Shown here piece by piece: positions 33,956 to 44,436 of a DNA stretch of 64,000 nt (its first letter is position 1; each line of letters opens with the position of its first letter). This DNA comes from Coprococcus sp. OM04-5BH. GTDB lineage: Bacteria > Bacillota > Clostridia > Lachnospirales > Lachnospiraceae. The notes beneath the pieces are model-generated. The model was not told the DNA's origin. It searched no databases and saw nothing but the letters and a program-made list of their open reading frames with translations. A program made the position numbers and the translations under genes. The DNA lies in the NCBI RefSeq assembly GCF_003482105.1, contig NZ_QULM01000001.1, positions 992,001-1,056,000 of the forward strand, read 5' to 3'.

Positions 33956-36214
33956 ATGAAGGTAAAACAGGAACTTGAAAAACTGCTTGGAAAAGAAATC
34001 GCACAAAGCAGCAATGAAGAAGTATATTATGCATTGCTCAACCTGACAAAGCAGTTGGCAGATGATCGTCGCATGGAAGAGACGAAAAAGAAGATTTATT
34101 ATGTATCGGCAGAATTTTTGATTGGAAAGCTGCTCTCGAATAACATGATCAATCTTGGAATCTATGAAGAAGTCAAAAAAGTGCTTACCGAAAGCGGAAA
34201 GACACTTGCGGAGATTGAGGAGATTGAGGTAGAGCCATCCCTTGGAAACGGCGGTCTGGGACGACTTGCTGCATGTTTCCTTGATTCAATAGCAACACTT
34301 GGATTATCGGGTGCGGGTATTGGATTAAATTATCACCTTGGCTTGTTTAAGCAGGTGTTCGAAGACAGAATGCAGAAAGAACAGGTAAATCCATGGATCA
34401 AGGATCAAAGCTGGCTTAGGAAAACAGATGTGACATATCCTGTTACATTTGGAAAATGCACAGTGCAGTCGAGATTGTACGAGATTGATGTGACAGGTTA
34501 CAATAACCGTACCAACAAATTATGCTTGTTCGACGTAGAAACCGTTGATGAATCCATCGTTGATGAGAATGATAAGTTTGATAAAACAGACATAGAGAAA
34601 AACCTGACATTGTTCTTATATCCGGATGACAGTGACGAAGATGGAAGAAAGCTTCGTATTTACCAGCAGTATTTCATGGTAAGCAATGCAGCAAGACTCA
34701 TTATCGATGAGTGTAAGGCGAAGGGAAGTAACCTTTATGATTTGTTCGACTATGCAGTAATACAGATCAACGACACACATCCAACCATGATCATACCTGA
34801 GTTGATTCGTCTGCTTGTAGCAGAAGGGATGAATATGGATGCAGCGATTTATGTTGTAAGTAAGACCTGTGCATATACAAACCATACAATTTTGGCTGAG
34901 GCACTTGAGAAGTGGCCTAGACATTATCTGGCAGAGGTTGTTCCGCAGCTTGTCCCGATTATTGAGATTCTGGATGATAAGGTAAGAAGACGGTTCAGCG
35001 ATGAGAGTGTGGCAATTATCGACCGAAATGATCTGGTTCACATGGCACACATCGACATTCATTATGGGTTTAGTGTAAATGGCGTTGCGTATCTTCATAC
35101 AGAGATTTTGAAGAATTCGGAGCTTAACAATTTTTACAAAATATATCCTGAGAAATTCAACAATAAGACAAACGGCATTACATTCCGCCGCTGGCTTCTC
35201 TATTGCAATGAACTGTTAACCGATACGATTACAGAGTGGATTGGGGACGGATACAAGAAAGATGCAATGGAATTAGAAAAATTGCTTGCATTTGTAAAGG
35301 ATGATGACAAGCTTGAAAAGCTCCTTGAAATTAAACATCAGAATAAGCTTCACGCTAAAGAATATTTCAAGGAAACGCAGGGAATCGAATTAAATGAAAA
35401 CTCGATTTTTGATATTCAGGTAAAGCGTCTGCATGAGTATAAGCGCCAGCAGTTAAATGTACTTTATGTTATTCATAAATATCTGGAGATCAAAACGGGC
35501 AAGCTCCCTACTACACCGATTACGGTTATATTTGGTGCAAAGGCTGCACCTGCATACACGATTGCGAAGGATATTATTCATTTGATCCTGTGTCTTCAGG
35601 AATTGATCAACAATGATCCGGAAGTGAAACCGTATTTGAATGTAGTTATGGTAGAAAACTACAATGTTACTCTTGCAGAGAAATTAATTCCTTCATGTGA
35701 TATTTCGGAGCAGATATCCCTTGCATCAAAAGAGGCAAGCGGAACCGGAAACATGAAGTTCATGTTGAACGGTGCGGTTACTCTCGGAACAGAAGATGGT
35801 GCGAATGTTGAAATCCATCAGCTTGTTGGTGACGACAATATCTATATCTTTGGAGAGTCAAGTGATGCGGTTATTGATCATTATGCGAAGAAGGACTATG
35901 TCTCAAGAACATATTATGAGAATAATCCGGTATTGAAGGAAGCGGTTGATTTTATTATCAGTGACGCTGTGATGGCACTTGGAGATGCAGAAATGCTGCA
36001 TCGTTTATATAATGAGCTTCTCAACAAAGACTGGTTCATGACATTTATTGATTTCGATTCTTATGTTGATGCCAAGGAACATGCATATAGGGAATATGAA
36101 AATCGTAAGGCATGGGCGCAGAAGATGATGGTGAATATTGCGAAAGCAGGATTTTTCTCATCAGATCGTACAATTGCTGAATATAATAACGATATTTGGA
36201 AAATAATAAAATAA
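33956..36214 (+). CDS. glgP: Glycogen/maltodextrin phosphorylase
   Basis: A 752-residue GT35 enzyme that removes glucose-1-phosphate from alpha-1,4-glucans using phosphate and pyridoxal phosphate. Conserved segments include [19 protein letters not shown], the [10 protein letters not shown] loop, [13 protein letters not shown], and the cofactor site [15 protein letters not shown] with Schiff-base Lys601. It is slightly shorter than the 800-residue animal or E. coli forms, as is common in Firmicutes. Being upstream of a maltodextrin ABC importer and amylomaltase suggests it acts on imported maltodextrins as well as glycogen. The site before the ATG is AAAGGGG. Confidence 0.95.
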   Translation: MKVKQELEKLLGKEIAQSSNEEVYYALLNLTKQLADDRRMEETKKKIYYVSAEFLIGKLLSNNMINLGIYEEVKKVLTESGKTLAEIEEIEVEPSLGNGGLGRLAACFLDSIATLGLSGAGIGLNYHLGLFKQVFEDRMQKEQVNPWIKDQSWLRKTDVTYPVTFGKCTVQSRLYEIDVTGYNNRTNKLCLFDVETVDESIVDENDKFDKTDIEKNLTLFLYPDDSDEDGRKLRIYQQYFMVSNAARLIIDECKAKGSNLYDLFDYAVIQINDTHPTMIIPELIRLLVAEGMNMDAAIYVVSKTCAYTNHTILAEALEKWPRHYLAEVVPQLVPIIEILDDKVRRRFSDESVAIIDRNDLVHMAHIDIHYGFSVNGVAYLHTEILKNSELNNFYKIYPEKFNNKTNGITFRRWLLYCNELLTDTITEWIGDGYKKDAMELEKLLAFVKDDDKLEKLLEIKHQNKLHAKEYFKETQGIELNENSIFDIQVKRLHEYKRQQLNVLYVIHKYLEIKTGKLPTTPITVIFGAKAAPAYTIAKDIIHLILCLQELINNDPEVKPYLNVVMVENYNVTLAEKLIPSCDISEQISLASKEASGTGNMKFMLNGAVTLGTEDGANVEIHQLVGDDNIYIFGESSDAVIDHYAKKDYVSRTYYENNPVLKEAVDFIISDAVMALGDAEMLHRLYNELLNKDWFMTFIDFDSYVDAKEHAYREYENRKAWAQKMMVNIAKAGFFSSDRTIAEYNNDIWKIIK

Positions 36215-36340
36215 GATCCATTGATAGCGAATTGATAGTCCGTTGATGGCAAATACACGAAAAAATTGGTGATAAGTAACAAAAAAAATTCAAAATTGAT
36301 GTAGAATTTAACCAAATAAACAATATATTAACTTTTTTGG

Positions 36341-36419
36341 TTGCAAAAAGTTTGTAAATGTTGTATCATTGACTCATGAAATGGAAACGTTACCGAAAAC
36401 GATGCAACAAGCGTTTCCA
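36341..36419 (+). promoter_or_regulatory. Promoter and operators of the maltodextrin ABC importer
   Basis: -35 TTGCAA (36341-36346), 17-bp spacer, -10 TATCAT (36364-36369). Two LacI-family half-palindromic sites follow just downstream, TGGAAACGTTACCG at 36382-36395 and CAAGCGTTTCCA at 36408-36419, well placed to block transcription. The downstream LacI gene is the likely repressor; CcpA is an alternative. Confidence 0.7.
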
Positions 36420-36476
36420 AAGAGCGTTTACGTAACTATTAACAAAACAAATGAAATGATTAGAGGAGGAAAAAAC

Positions 36477-37808
36477 ATGAAGAAGAAATTAGCAGTTTTA
36501 GGATTAACTGCAACAATGGTGATGTCACTGTGTGCAGGATGTGGAGGAAAGGAAACTTCAGGAGGAAAGGATGCATCAGGTGATAAGGGCTCGGTATATT
36601 ATTTGAATTTTAAGCCGGAAGCAGATGCCCAGTGGCAGGAGCTTGCCAAGATCTACGAAGAGGAGACAGGCGTAGAGGTAACAGTTGTTACAGCGGCATC
36701 CGGTCAGTATGAGACAACTCTTAAGAGTGAGATGGGTAAATCAGAATGCCCTACAATGTTCCAGGTAAATGGCCCGGTCGGTCTGGCATCATGGAAGGAT
36801 TACTGTGCAGATTTGTCTGACACAGAAGTTTACAAGCAGCTTACTTCAGAGGATTTCGCTTTGAAGGACGGCGATAAGGTGGCAGGTATCGGATATGTTA
36901 TTGAGTCATATGGTATCATCTGCAATAAGAAGCTTCTTACTGAGGCAGGTTACTCTATGGATGACATCAAGAACTTTGCTGATCTGAAGCATGTATCAGA
37001 AGATATTACAGCAAGACGTGATGAACTTGGATTTGATGCATTTACATCCGCAGGTATGGATGGTTCATCAGACTGGAGATTTAAGACTCACCTTGCAAAC
37101 CTCCCTGTATACTATGAGTATCAGGCAGACGGAATCAACAACACAAAGGCAATCAAGGGCACATACCTGGATAACTATCGTCAGATCTGGGATTTGTACA
37201 TTAATAATTCAACTACAGATCCAAAGCAGCTCAGTGTTAAGACCGGTGATGATGCAGTTGCTGAGTTCGTAGCAGAAAAAGCAGTATTTTACCAGAATGG
37301 TACATGGGCATACTCAGATATAAGCTCAGTCGGAGATGAGAATCTCGGAATGCTTCCGATTTATATCGGTGTAGATGGAGAAGAGAATCAGGGACTTTGT
37401 ACAGGTACAGAGAACTACTGGTGTGTAAATAATAAGGCTTCCGAAGCAGACATCAAGGCAACAGAAGATTTCATGGCATGGCTTGCTACAGACGATACAG
37501 CACTTAAGGCAATCTGTGGTTCACAGGGTGCAATGCCATCCGGAGCAGATGGAATGGGATTTGTTACTCCATTCAAGAAGAACCTTGAGTCAGATAACCT
37601 TCTTGTGAATATCGCAAGCCAGTATGTTGCAGATGGCAAGACACCTGTAAGCTGGAACTTCACAACAATGCCTTCTGAGACATGGAAGAACGAAGTAGGA
37701 TCAGCTCTTACTGTATACGCTTCCGATCAGACAGATGCGAATTGGGATCTTGTAAAGAAAGCATTCGTTGAAGGCTGGGCTACAGAGAGTCAGGCAGCAG
37801 GAAACTAG
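36477..37808 (+). CDS. malE: Maltose/maltodextrin ABC transporter substrate-binding lipoprotein
   Basis: A 443-residue extracellular lipoprotein: basic start MKKKLAVLGL, hydrophobic stretch, lipobox SLCAGC with Cys near residue 20. It has the periplasmic-binding-protein fold of the carbohydrate uptake 1 family: GVEVTVVTAASGQYETTLKS in the first lobe and a C-terminal lobe ending WDLVKKAFVEGW. GAGGAGG 7 bp before ATG 36477 decides the start. No ATPase gene is present in the operon, so a shared MsmK-type ATPase elsewhere must energise it. A hairpin terminator lies between it and the permease genes. Confidence 0.9.
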   Translation: MKKKLAVLGLTATMVMSLCAGCGGKETSGGKDASGDKGSVYYLNFKPEADAQWQELAKIYEEETGVEVTVVTAASGQYETTLKSEMGKSECPTMFQVNGPVGLASWKDYCADLSDTEVYKQLTSEDFALKDGDKVAGIGYVIESYGIICNKKLLTEAGYSMDDIKNFADLKHVSEDITARRDELGFDAFTSAGMDGSSDWRFKTHLANLPVYYEYQADGINNTKAIKGTYLDNYRQIWDLYINNSTTDPKQLSVKTGDDAVAEFVAEKAVFYQNGTWAYSDISSVGDENLGMLPIYIGVDGEENQGLCTGTENYWCVNNKASEADIKATEDFMAWLATDDTALKAICGSQGAMPSGADGMGFVTPFKKNLESDNLLVNIASQYVADGKTPVSWNFTTMPSETWKNEVGSALTVYASDQTDANWDLVKKAFVEGWATESQAAGN

Positions 37809-37840
37809 GATTTAGAAACCCAATAAAACGACCTGTAATT

Positions 37841-37871
37841 AAAAAGGGAGGAGACATTTCCTCCCTTTTTT
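37841..37871 (+). terminator. Intercistronic terminator between binding protein and permeases
   Basis: AAAAAGGGAGGA / TCCTCCCTTTTTT hairpin. Probably leaky, giving excess binding protein over permease, as known in similar sugar ABC operons. Confidence 0.9.
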
Positions 37872-37933
37872 AGAAGATAGTTGTTCAAGGGATTGTTTAA
37901 ATAGGCTGATGTTCAAAGCATAGGAGGTATAAG

Positions 37934-38776
37934 ATGGAAAAGGCAGTAAAAAAATATTGGCCAATATTTTTGGTGCCGACTATGGCTGCATTTTTGATAG
38001 GATTTATTATTCCTTTTATTGAAGGTATTTACTTGTCCTTCTGTAAGTTTACAACAATCAAAGATGCAAAGTTTGTCGGTATACAAAACTATATAGAAGC
38101 ATTTAAAGATTCAAATTTTATTGGATCATTCAAATTCACTACGTTATTTGCAATCGTTTCACTTGTGTTGATCAATGTACTTGCATTTTTAATCGCACTG
38201 GCATTGACACAGAATATCAAAGGAAAGAATATTTTCCGTACAGTGTTTTTTATGCCAAACCTGATCGGAGGTATTGTATTAGGTTATGTATGGCAGCTGA
38301 TTTTTGATGGTATTTTCGTGAAGTTTGATACAGCTCTCAAATTGAATGAAACATTAGGCTTCTGGGGACTGGTTATTCTTGTAGGATGGCAGCAGATTGG
38401 TTACATGATGATCGTATACATTGCGGGACTTCAGGCGATTCCTGGTGATATTCAGGAAGCAGCTATGATCGATGGAGCTAACAGAATGCAGAGGTTGTTT
38501 AAAATTACAATTCCGAACATGATGCCATCGATTACAATTTGTACATTCCTGACGATTACGAATTCGTTCAAATTATTCGATCAAAACCTTGCTCTTACAG
38601 GTGGTGAGCCACTTCATAAGACAGAGATGTTTGCTTTGAATATTTATAACACATTCTATGGCAGAGTAGGAGCAGAAGGTGTTGGACAGGCGAAGGCAGT
38701 TGTGTTCTTCATAATTGTAGTAGGAATTGGATTGTTACAGTTAAAGTTGACAAGAGATAAGGAGGTGCAGCAGTAA
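37934..38776 (+). CDS. malF: Maltodextrin ABC transporter permease, MalF type
   Basis: A 280-residue membrane protein with six helices, the short Firmicute form of MalF/MsmF. The first helix is FLVPTMAAFLIGFIIPFIEG. The EAA loop that contacts the ATPase reads EAAMIDGANRMQRLFKITIP at about residues 175-194. A GGAGG site precedes the ATG. Its TAA overlaps the ATG of the partner permease (TAATG), so the two are translated together and form the transmembrane heterodimer of the importer. Confidence 0.92.
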   Translation: MEKAVKKYWPIFLVPTMAAFLIGFIIPFIEGIYLSFCKFTTIKDAKFVGIQNYIEAFKDSNFIGSFKFTTLFAIVSLVLINVLAFLIALALTQNIKGKNIFRTVFFMPNLIGGIVLGYVWQLIFDGIFVKFDTALKLNETLGFWGLVILVGWQQIGYMMIVYIAGLQAIPGDIQEAAMIDGANRMQRLFKITIPNMMPSITICTFLTITNSFKLFDQNLALTGGEPLHKTEMFALNIYNTFYGRVGAEGVGQAKAVVFFIIVVGIGLLQLKLTRDKEVQQ

Positions 38777-39615
38777 TGAAAATGAAAAAGAAAATGATGG
38801 GAATACTTGCAACATTATTTTTTACACTCGTTTCAATTGTATTTGTTGCTCCAATATTTATCGTATTGATTAACTCCATGAAGTCGAAGACGTTTATTAA
38901 TCTTGAGACATTTAAGCTGCCTACAGAGGAAAGCTATGTTGGACTTGAAAATTATAAGACAGCAATTACTCAATATGATTTCCTGAAAGCTCTGGGCTGG
39001 ACATTATTTATTACAGTATTATCCGTTGCGGTTATCCTGATCTGCTGTTCAATGACAGCCTGGTTTATAACCCGCGTTAAGAATGTTTTTACAAAAATCA
39101 TTTACCTCTTATGTGTGTTTTCTATGGTTATACCGTTCCAGATGGTTATGTTTACACTTTCCGGAACGGCAGACTCCCTCCATCTGAATACACCTTGGGG
39201 AATCGTTATTGTATATCTCGGTTTTGGTGCCGGACTTGCGGTATTCATGTTCACCGGATTTGTAAAATCAATTCCGATAGAAGTGGAAGAAGCGGCAATG
39301 ATGGATGGATGCTCACCACTCCGTACATTCTTCTGTGTAGTAGTTCCTATGATGAAGCCTACATTCATTTCCGTAGGTATTCTTGAGGCAATGTGGATCT
39401 GGAATGACTTCCTTCTTCCATACCTTGTACTTGATATTAAGGAATTCAAGACAATTTCTATTGTCATCCAGTACATGAAGGGAAGCTACGGACGAGTTGA
39501 TATGGGCGCGATTATGGCATGCCTGATCATGGCTATCATTCCGGTTGTTGTATTCTATTTATGCGCTCAGAAATATATTGTCAAAGGGGTTGCGGCTGGC
39601 GCTGTTAAGGGTTAA
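38776..39615 (+). CDS. malG: Maltodextrin ABC transporter permease, MalG type
   Basis: A 279-residue six-helix permease. The N-terminal helix is TLFFTLVSIVFVAPIFIVLI with the conserved NSMKSKTFI after it. The EAA loop is EEAAMMDGCSPLRTFFCVVV, and the end VKGVAAGAVKG is the usual MalG tail. It pairs with the preceding permease. A GGAGGTG site lies inside the upstream gene just before the start. The LacI gene follows after 32 bp. Confidence 0.92.
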   Translation: MKMKKKMMGILATLFFTLVSIVFVAPIFIVLINSMKSKTFINLETFKLPTEESYVGLENYKTAITQYDFLKALGWTLFITVLSVAVILICCSMTAWFITRVKNVFTKIIYLLCVFSMVIPFQMVMFTLSGTADSLHLNTPWGIVIVYLGFGAGLAVFMFTGFVKSIPIEVEEAAMMDGCSPLRTFFCVVVPMMKPTFISVGILEAMWIWNDFLLPYLVLDIKEFKTISIVIQYMKGSYGRVDMGAIMACLIMAIIPVVVFYLCAQKYIVKGVAAGAVKG

Positions 39616-39647
39616 TATATAGTCACATTTTTTATGGGGGCGATTAT

Positions 39648-40652
39648 ATGACGATCAAAGATATAGCAAAGTTATCTGGATACGGTATTGGTACCGTATC
39701 CAGAGTAATAAATAAACAACCGGGTGTAAGTGATAAAGCGCGCGAAAAGATATTGAAAGTTATCGAAGAGAGCAATTTTGAACCAAATGGAAACGCCAGA
39801 AAGCTGAAACGCTGTGGTGGAAATACAATTACAATTATCATGAAAGGCCGACACAATAGTTTCTTCATGGAGATTCTTGACCGGATTACAATTTTGTTGT
39901 CGGAGCTGGAAGAGGTTGTATCCTGTCAGATTATCGATGAAGATGGGGACGAGGTCGCAGAGGCATTAAAATTCGTTCATGATAAAACCGCAAAAGCAAT
40001 TATTTTTCTCGGTGCGAATTTAGCTCTTTTTGATGAACGTATGAATGAAATTGACATACCCTGTGTTGTTGCAACTACGAGTGCAAGAGAGTTAGCATTC
40101 AACAATGTATCTTCCGTGTGTGTAGATGATGAGGCTGCAACCATGGAGATCGTGCAGTATTTAACAAGTTACGGACACAAAGATATTGTCGTAATGGGTG
40201 GCGAGATTTCAGATAAACAGATTAGTTTCTCGCGTTATCTTGGGTGCAAAAAAGGCTTTGAAAAAAGTGGCCTAAAATTCGATCCGGATAAAAATTATAT
40301 GGCTTGCAGGTATTCGTATGAGGCAGGTTATGAGACAACAAAAAAACTACTTGAAAAAAACATGCATGTGACAGCGATTGTTGGGCTGTCAGATTCGATT
40401 GCGGTTGGCGCAATTCGTGCAATAGAAGATGCCGGGAAAAAAGTACCGGATGATATATCGGTGGTGGGCTTCGATGGTACAGTCATATCGAGATTTTATA
40501 CGCCGAGAATTACATCAATGGGTCAGGACATAAACAGTATTGTGAAGCGGAGTGTGGAGCTTTTGATGAAGCATATGCATTATACACTGGAGTGTGAACA
40601 TGATTATGCCCCACACAAACTGATTGAGGGCGAGAGCGTTCGCAGAGTATAA
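39648..40652 (+). CDS. malR: LacI family repressor of the maltodextrin genes
   Basis: A 334-residue LacI/GalR repressor. The helix-turn-helix is at residues 1-24 (TIKDIAKLSGYGIGTVSRVI), the hinge helix contains NARKLKR, and the sugar-binding core follows (for example VVGFDGTVISRFYTPRITS). It probably binds the AACGTT-centred sites before the phosphorylase and binding-protein genes and releases them with maltose or maltodextrin. It lies between permease and amylomaltase genes on the same strand. The gene name is by context; CcpA-like global roles are unlikely because it is embedded in the operon. Confidence 0.85.
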   Translation: MTIKDIAKLSGYGIGTVSRVINKQPGVSDKAREKILKVIEESNFEPNGNARKLKRCGGNTITIIMKGRHNSFFMEILDRITILLSELEEVVSCQIIDEDGDEVAEALKFVHDKTAKAIIFLGANLALFDERMNEIDIPCVVATTSARELAFNNVSSVCVDDEAATMEIVQYLTSYGHKDIVVMGGEISDKQISFSRYLGCKKGFEKSGLKFDPDKNYMACRYSYEAGYETTKKLLEKNMHVTAIVGLSDSIAVGAIRAIEDAGKKVPDDISVVGFDGTVISRFYTPRITSMGQDINSIVKRSVELLMKHMHYTLECEHDYAPHKLIEGESVRRV

Positions 40653-40684
40653 TTGTTTTGTCTTGACGTATATGGAGGACATAT

Positions 40685-42181
40685 ATGGATAAAACAGCAG
40701 GAATATTGTTCGCAATTTCCAGTTTGCCATCAAAGTATGGAATTGGCTGCTTTTCCAAAGAAGCATATAAATTTGTGGATTGGTTAGTGGAAGCTGGTCA
40801 GACGTACTGGCAGATTTTACCTTTGGGACCTACCGGATATGGAGATTCTCCATACCAGTCGTTTTCCACATTTGCCGGGAATCCGTACTTCATAGATCTG
40901 GAAACTTTAATTAGCGAAGGATTATTAACAAAAGAAGAATGTGATAGCGTTGACTTTGGAGCAGACGAACAGTCTGTTGATTATGAAAAACAATATAATG
41001 GACGGTATGTATTGCTTCGCAAGGCTTGTGAGAGAAGCGGGCATAAGAAGAGTACAGAATATAAGGCGTTCTTAGAGAAGAATGAAGCGTGGGTGTATGA
41101 CTATTGCCTGTATATGGCAGTAAAAAATCATTTTGGCGGAATGAACTGGACTGAATGGCCGGAGGCAATTCATAGTCGTACAGAAGAAGGTTTACGTGAG
41201 TATAGAGAGAAGCTGGCAGACGAGATTGATTTTCAGTTATTTATACAGTTTCAGTTTTTCGACCAGTGGTATAAGCTTAGAGCTTACGCCAATAAAAAAG
41301 GAATTAAAATTATCGGAGATATTCCGATTTATGTATCATTAGATAGTGCAGACGCATGGTCGCATCCGGAATTGTTCCAGTTAGATGAACAATGCACACC
41401 AAAGGCTGTTGCCGGATGTCCGCCGGACGGATTCTCGGCTGATGGGCAGCTGTGGGGAAATCCTCTTTATGATTGGGACTACCACAAAAAGACAGAGTAT
41501 GCATGGTGGATTGAACGACTTTCATTCTGCTTTCAGTTATATGATGTTGTACGTATTGATCATTTCCGTGGTTTCGATGAATATTATTCCATTCCATATG
41601 GCGATAAGACTGCGGTAAATGGCAGTTGGAAAAAAGGTCCGGGAATGGATTTGTTCCATACGATCGAAAAGAAAATTGGCAGGAAATCAGTGATTGCGGA
41701 GGACCTTGGTTATATAACGGATACAGTCCGTAAGCTTGTTGCAGATAGCGGGTTCATGGGGACGAAAGTGTTGGAGTTCGCATTTGACACAAGAGATACA
41801 GGTTCGGCGAGGGAGTATTTACCTCATAATTATATTGAAAATTGTGTAGCTTATACAGGCACGCATGACAATGAGACACTGGTGGGCTGGTGGCAGGAAA
41901 TCGATGATGAAGGCAGAAAAAAAGCAAGAGATTATCTGTGTGATTACTATACACCGGAAGATAAAATATATATTCCGCTCATTGGTGCAATCATGAGAAG
42001 CAATGCGAAGATCTGTATTGTTCCAATTCAGGATTACCTTGGTTTAGACAACAAGTCGAGAATGAATACGCCTTCTTCGGTTGGCAGCAATTGGAGATGG
42101 CGGGTAGACAGCAAAGAGTTAAGTAAGACTTTAGCTGAGGAGATAAAAGAAATTACGGTTCGTTATGAACGCTGTAACTAA
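40685..42181 (+). CDS. malQ: 4-alpha-glucanotransferase (amylomaltase), GH77
   Basis: A 498-residue cytoplasmic enzyme that transfers glucan chains between maltodextrins, releasing glucose and lengthening chains for the phosphorylase. GH77 regions visible: start GILFAISSLPSKYGIGCF, LPLGPTGYGDSPYQ, IIGDIPIYVSLDSADAW, the nucleophile region VVRIDHFRGFDEYY (Asp), acid/base IAEDLGYI (Glu) and THDNETLVGWW (third Asp). The length is normal for the short bacterial form. GGAGG lies 9 bp before the ATG. The last gene of the maltodextrin set, closed by a terminator. Confidence 0.95.
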   Translation: MDKTAGILFAISSLPSKYGIGCFSKEAYKFVDWLVEAGQTYWQILPLGPTGYGDSPYQSFSTFAGNPYFIDLETLISEGLLTKEECDSVDFGADEQSVDYEKQYNGRYVLLRKACERSGHKKSTEYKAFLEKNEAWVYDYCLYMAVKNHFGGMNWTEWPEAIHSRTEEGLREYREKLADEIDFQLFIQFQFFDQWYKLRAYANKKGIKIIGDIPIYVSLDSADAWSHPELFQLDEQCTPKAVAGCPPDGFSADGQLWGNPLYDWDYHKKTEYAWWIERLSFCFQLYDVVRIDHFRGFDEYYSIPYGDKTAVNGSWKKGPGMDLFHTIEKKIGRKSVIAEDLGYITDTVRKLVADSGFMGTKVLEFAFDTRDTGSAREYLPHNYIENCVAYTGTHDNETLVGWWQEIDDEGRKKARDYLCDYYTPEDKIYIPLIGAIMRSNAKICIVPIQDYLGLDNKSRMNTPSSVGSNWRWRVDSKELSKTLAEEIKEITVRYERCN

Positions 42182-42203
42182 TTTATAACTGAAGATTTTT
42201 GAA

Positions 42204-42239
42204 TGCACCCCGGGTTTTATGCTACCAGGGGCGTTTTTT
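42204..42239 (+). terminator. Terminator of the maltodextrin operon
   Basis: GCACCCCGG / CCAGGGGCG-type stem around TTTTATGCTA, with a TTTTTT tail. Confidence 0.85.
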
Positions 42240-42273
42240 CATAATTTGATTATTATATAAAATGGGGAGTTTT

Positions 42274-43509
42274 GATGAAGAAGATTGCGTTACTTGCAGA
42301 TGGCTGGAAGAGATTGATTACATATGCGTGGGTTCAGGGAATAAATACATTTAACGAAAAACAATCGGAACCAATAGAAATCTGTCATTATAATTGTATG
42401 GGTAATTGGAGTGATGATTCTGCTTTAATCCTCAGATTACGACGGTAGCACATAAGCGTGAGACATTAGCCAAACATTGCATGGAGATTTTCGAGAAGAT
42501 ATGGAAGGGAGAGCCGGTTGAACAGTGTCACTATATTGAACCGGAGATTTCCTATACGGAAAGCTGCGGTTGTCCTTTTTTGATACCGGTTGATTATCGT
42601 GCGGTTGCAAGAAGAAATATCATAGAAAATGAAAAAAGACGGTTATTTGAAGAAAAACGTGTCGGATTGGAGTCAAGACTTTCGAGTGCGCGGGATTTTG
42701 AAGAAATATTCCGGGACGCGGGAGAATATTTCAAGCAGCTTGAATGCGATGGAATAACGCTGGTTGTGTATAGCGATGATGCAGTAAAGTCCGGGGAGTA
42801 TGAAAACTTTGATTCTTATTGGGAAAGAAAAGAGAACGAGCCCAATAACGATGTATGGATGTTCATGCCATTTCATTACCGGGATCGTTCGATTGGATTC
42901 AGTATCTTAAAGAACGGAAAATTTTTATATGATAACCCATATTTTTATGATATTCAAAGTCTGCTTAATCGTGTGATTTGGGAGATGTATCAAAGACGGT
43001 GTTATATTGAGGCAAATCGTAAATTGGATTTTCTGTATAAGCGTGATGCATTAACGGGAACCTATAATCGAATGGCTTATTTTGAGCTGGCAGAAACAAT
43101 TTCAAGAAATTGTCGCATATTAAATCAGGATTGTGTGGTGGCATTTTTTGATTGTGATAATTTCAAAACAATTAATGATGAACAAGGTCATGATAAGGGA
43201 GATGAGATCCTTAGGAAGATAGGAGCTATTCTGTCGGATACATGCAGCAGGAAAGGCGGTGCTTTCCGCTTTGGCGGCGATGAATTCGTTGTTTTGTATC
43301 CACTTGAGGATGATGAGACAGCAGATAAAATAATTAATCGCGTGAATAAACGTTTTGACGATGAGGGGATTCAGGTGAGTATAGGCACCTGTATCATGGC
43401 TGCAGATACGTCGAACAAACAGAAAAGCCTGCAGGATTATCTTAATATGGCGGATCAGGCTATGTATGAGAATAAGAGAAAAAAGAGGATGTTGCATGGA
43501 TCAGTGTAG
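42274..43509 (+). pseudogene. Diguanylate cyclase with deleted substrate-binding-like sensor domain
   Basis: Starts with a good GGGGAG site and reads MKKIALLADGWKRLITYAWV, the beginning of a LacI-type ligand-binding domain, to a TAG at 42447. In another frame just before that TAG, NPQITTVAHKRETLAKHCMEIF (the end of such a domain) begins, and an open frame runs from 42481 to 43509. That part carries a linker region and a full GGDEF domain (DALTGTYNRMAYFEL; FRFGGDEFVVLYP). No RxxD inhibitory site is seen. Some 200 residues of sensor are missing and the two parts are out of frame, so the gene is damaged. The GGDEF part alone could still be made from ATG 42481, but it has no good ribosome-binding site. 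Confidence 0.75.
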
Positions 43510-43553
43510 AGGCAGGAGAGACCTGTATTTGCATAGATAGATGTTTTCAGCGA

Positions 43554-43586
43554 ACCGCTTACTCTGGATGGGTAGGCGGTTTTTAT
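43554..43586 (+). terminator. Terminator after diguanylate cyclase
   Basis: AACCGCTTAC / GTAGGCGGTT stem followed by TTT-A-TTT. Confidence 0.75.
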
Positions 43587-43590
43587 TTAT

Positions 43591-43758
43591 TATGGACGTA
43601 TTGCAGAAAATAGTGCAAGTGGAACAGCGACAGTTACTATTCCATCTGGTCTGGCAGTTGGAAGATATACCCTGAAGGTGTTTTTCGAGCAATATAACGG
43701 AGATTATAGGACTGATTATGTCGTTGACGACCATTTTTTTGCTGTTCGCTCCAATTAG
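43591..43758 (+). pseudogene. C-terminal remnant of an Ig-like surface protein
   Basis: A 55-codon open stretch without a start: YGRIAENSASGTATVTIPSG, LAVGRYTLKVFFEQYNGDYR, TDYVVDDHFFAVRSN. This is the last beta-sandwich module common at the end of large Lachnospiraceae repeat-type surface proteins. Nothing upstream continues it; a terminator directly precedes it. From 43759 to 44025 there is no gene, only AT-rich sequence with a run of eight G residues near 43830 and the promoter region of the next operon. Confidence 0.6.
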
Positions 43759-44025
43759 TTGAAATATTATTTTCACAATGATAAGATGTTAATACAACAT
43801 GTTAGTGAAACAAAGCGTGCTTTAGAAAAGGGGGGGGATAACTTATAGAAGAACGAAGATAACGCTTAGTAACGCGATTGGAAAAGCTGTAATATGTAAA
43901 GCTGATAAGATTTGTATTGGAATTGTGTATAAAGTAAAAATGCCTGATTTTCTGATGAAAGGCAATACACTCTTGAAAAGAATTATGATGATGATAGGCA
44001 AAGATATTATACGAGGAGGGATATT

Positions 44026-44427
44026 ATGAAAAAAATGGTAAATAAAGTTAGGATATTAGCATTGGTTGTATCAGCATTGATCATAAGCTTAGTACCGGTA
44101 ATTAGTTCAAAGGCTAATTCAACAAATTGGAATGTATATTATGTAGCCGGCGGTGGTAATAAATACGAGACTAATGTTTTCGTATATACAAGTGGTGGTG
44201 GTTATACGGCAGAGTGTACTGGTGTATCGGGGAATTGTACTGCCAGACAGGCTACAATTACAAGCACAAATTATACTTTAAATAAGACAGTTGCATTTAC
44301 TAGGACATCAACACTCAGTTTTAATACTACAAAAACGCCATCCACAACTTACATATATTTTAAAGTGAGGTTATCATGTAGTGGTGGAAGCTCTGCGAGT
44401 TTGGCAGGTACAATAAAAGGAAAGTAG
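44026..44427 (+). CDS. Small secreted protein, first gene of an ABC-transporter operon
   Basis: A 133-residue exported protein. The signal peptide spans residues 1-30 (RILALVVSALIISLVPVISS, cleavage likely at SKA-NS). The mature 100-residue part is Gly/Ser/Thr-rich and beta-prone (WNVYYVAGGGNKYETNVFVY; YIYFKVRLSCSGGSSASLAG) with three Cys residues. I recognise no family. The layout (small secreted protein, then lipoprotein, permeases and ATPase) resembles lactococcin-972-type bacteriocin loci, but sequence similarity is not evident. GAGGAGGG precedes the ATG. It is 10 bp from the lipoprotein gene. Confidence 0.75.
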   Translation: MKKMVNKVRILALVVSALIISLVPVISSKANSTNWNVYYVAGGGNKYETNVFVYTSGGGYTAECTGVSGNCTARQATITSTNYTLNKTVAFTRTSTLSFNTTKTPSTTYIYFKVRLSCSGGSSASLAGTIKGK

Positions 44428-44436
44428 GTGTAGTCC

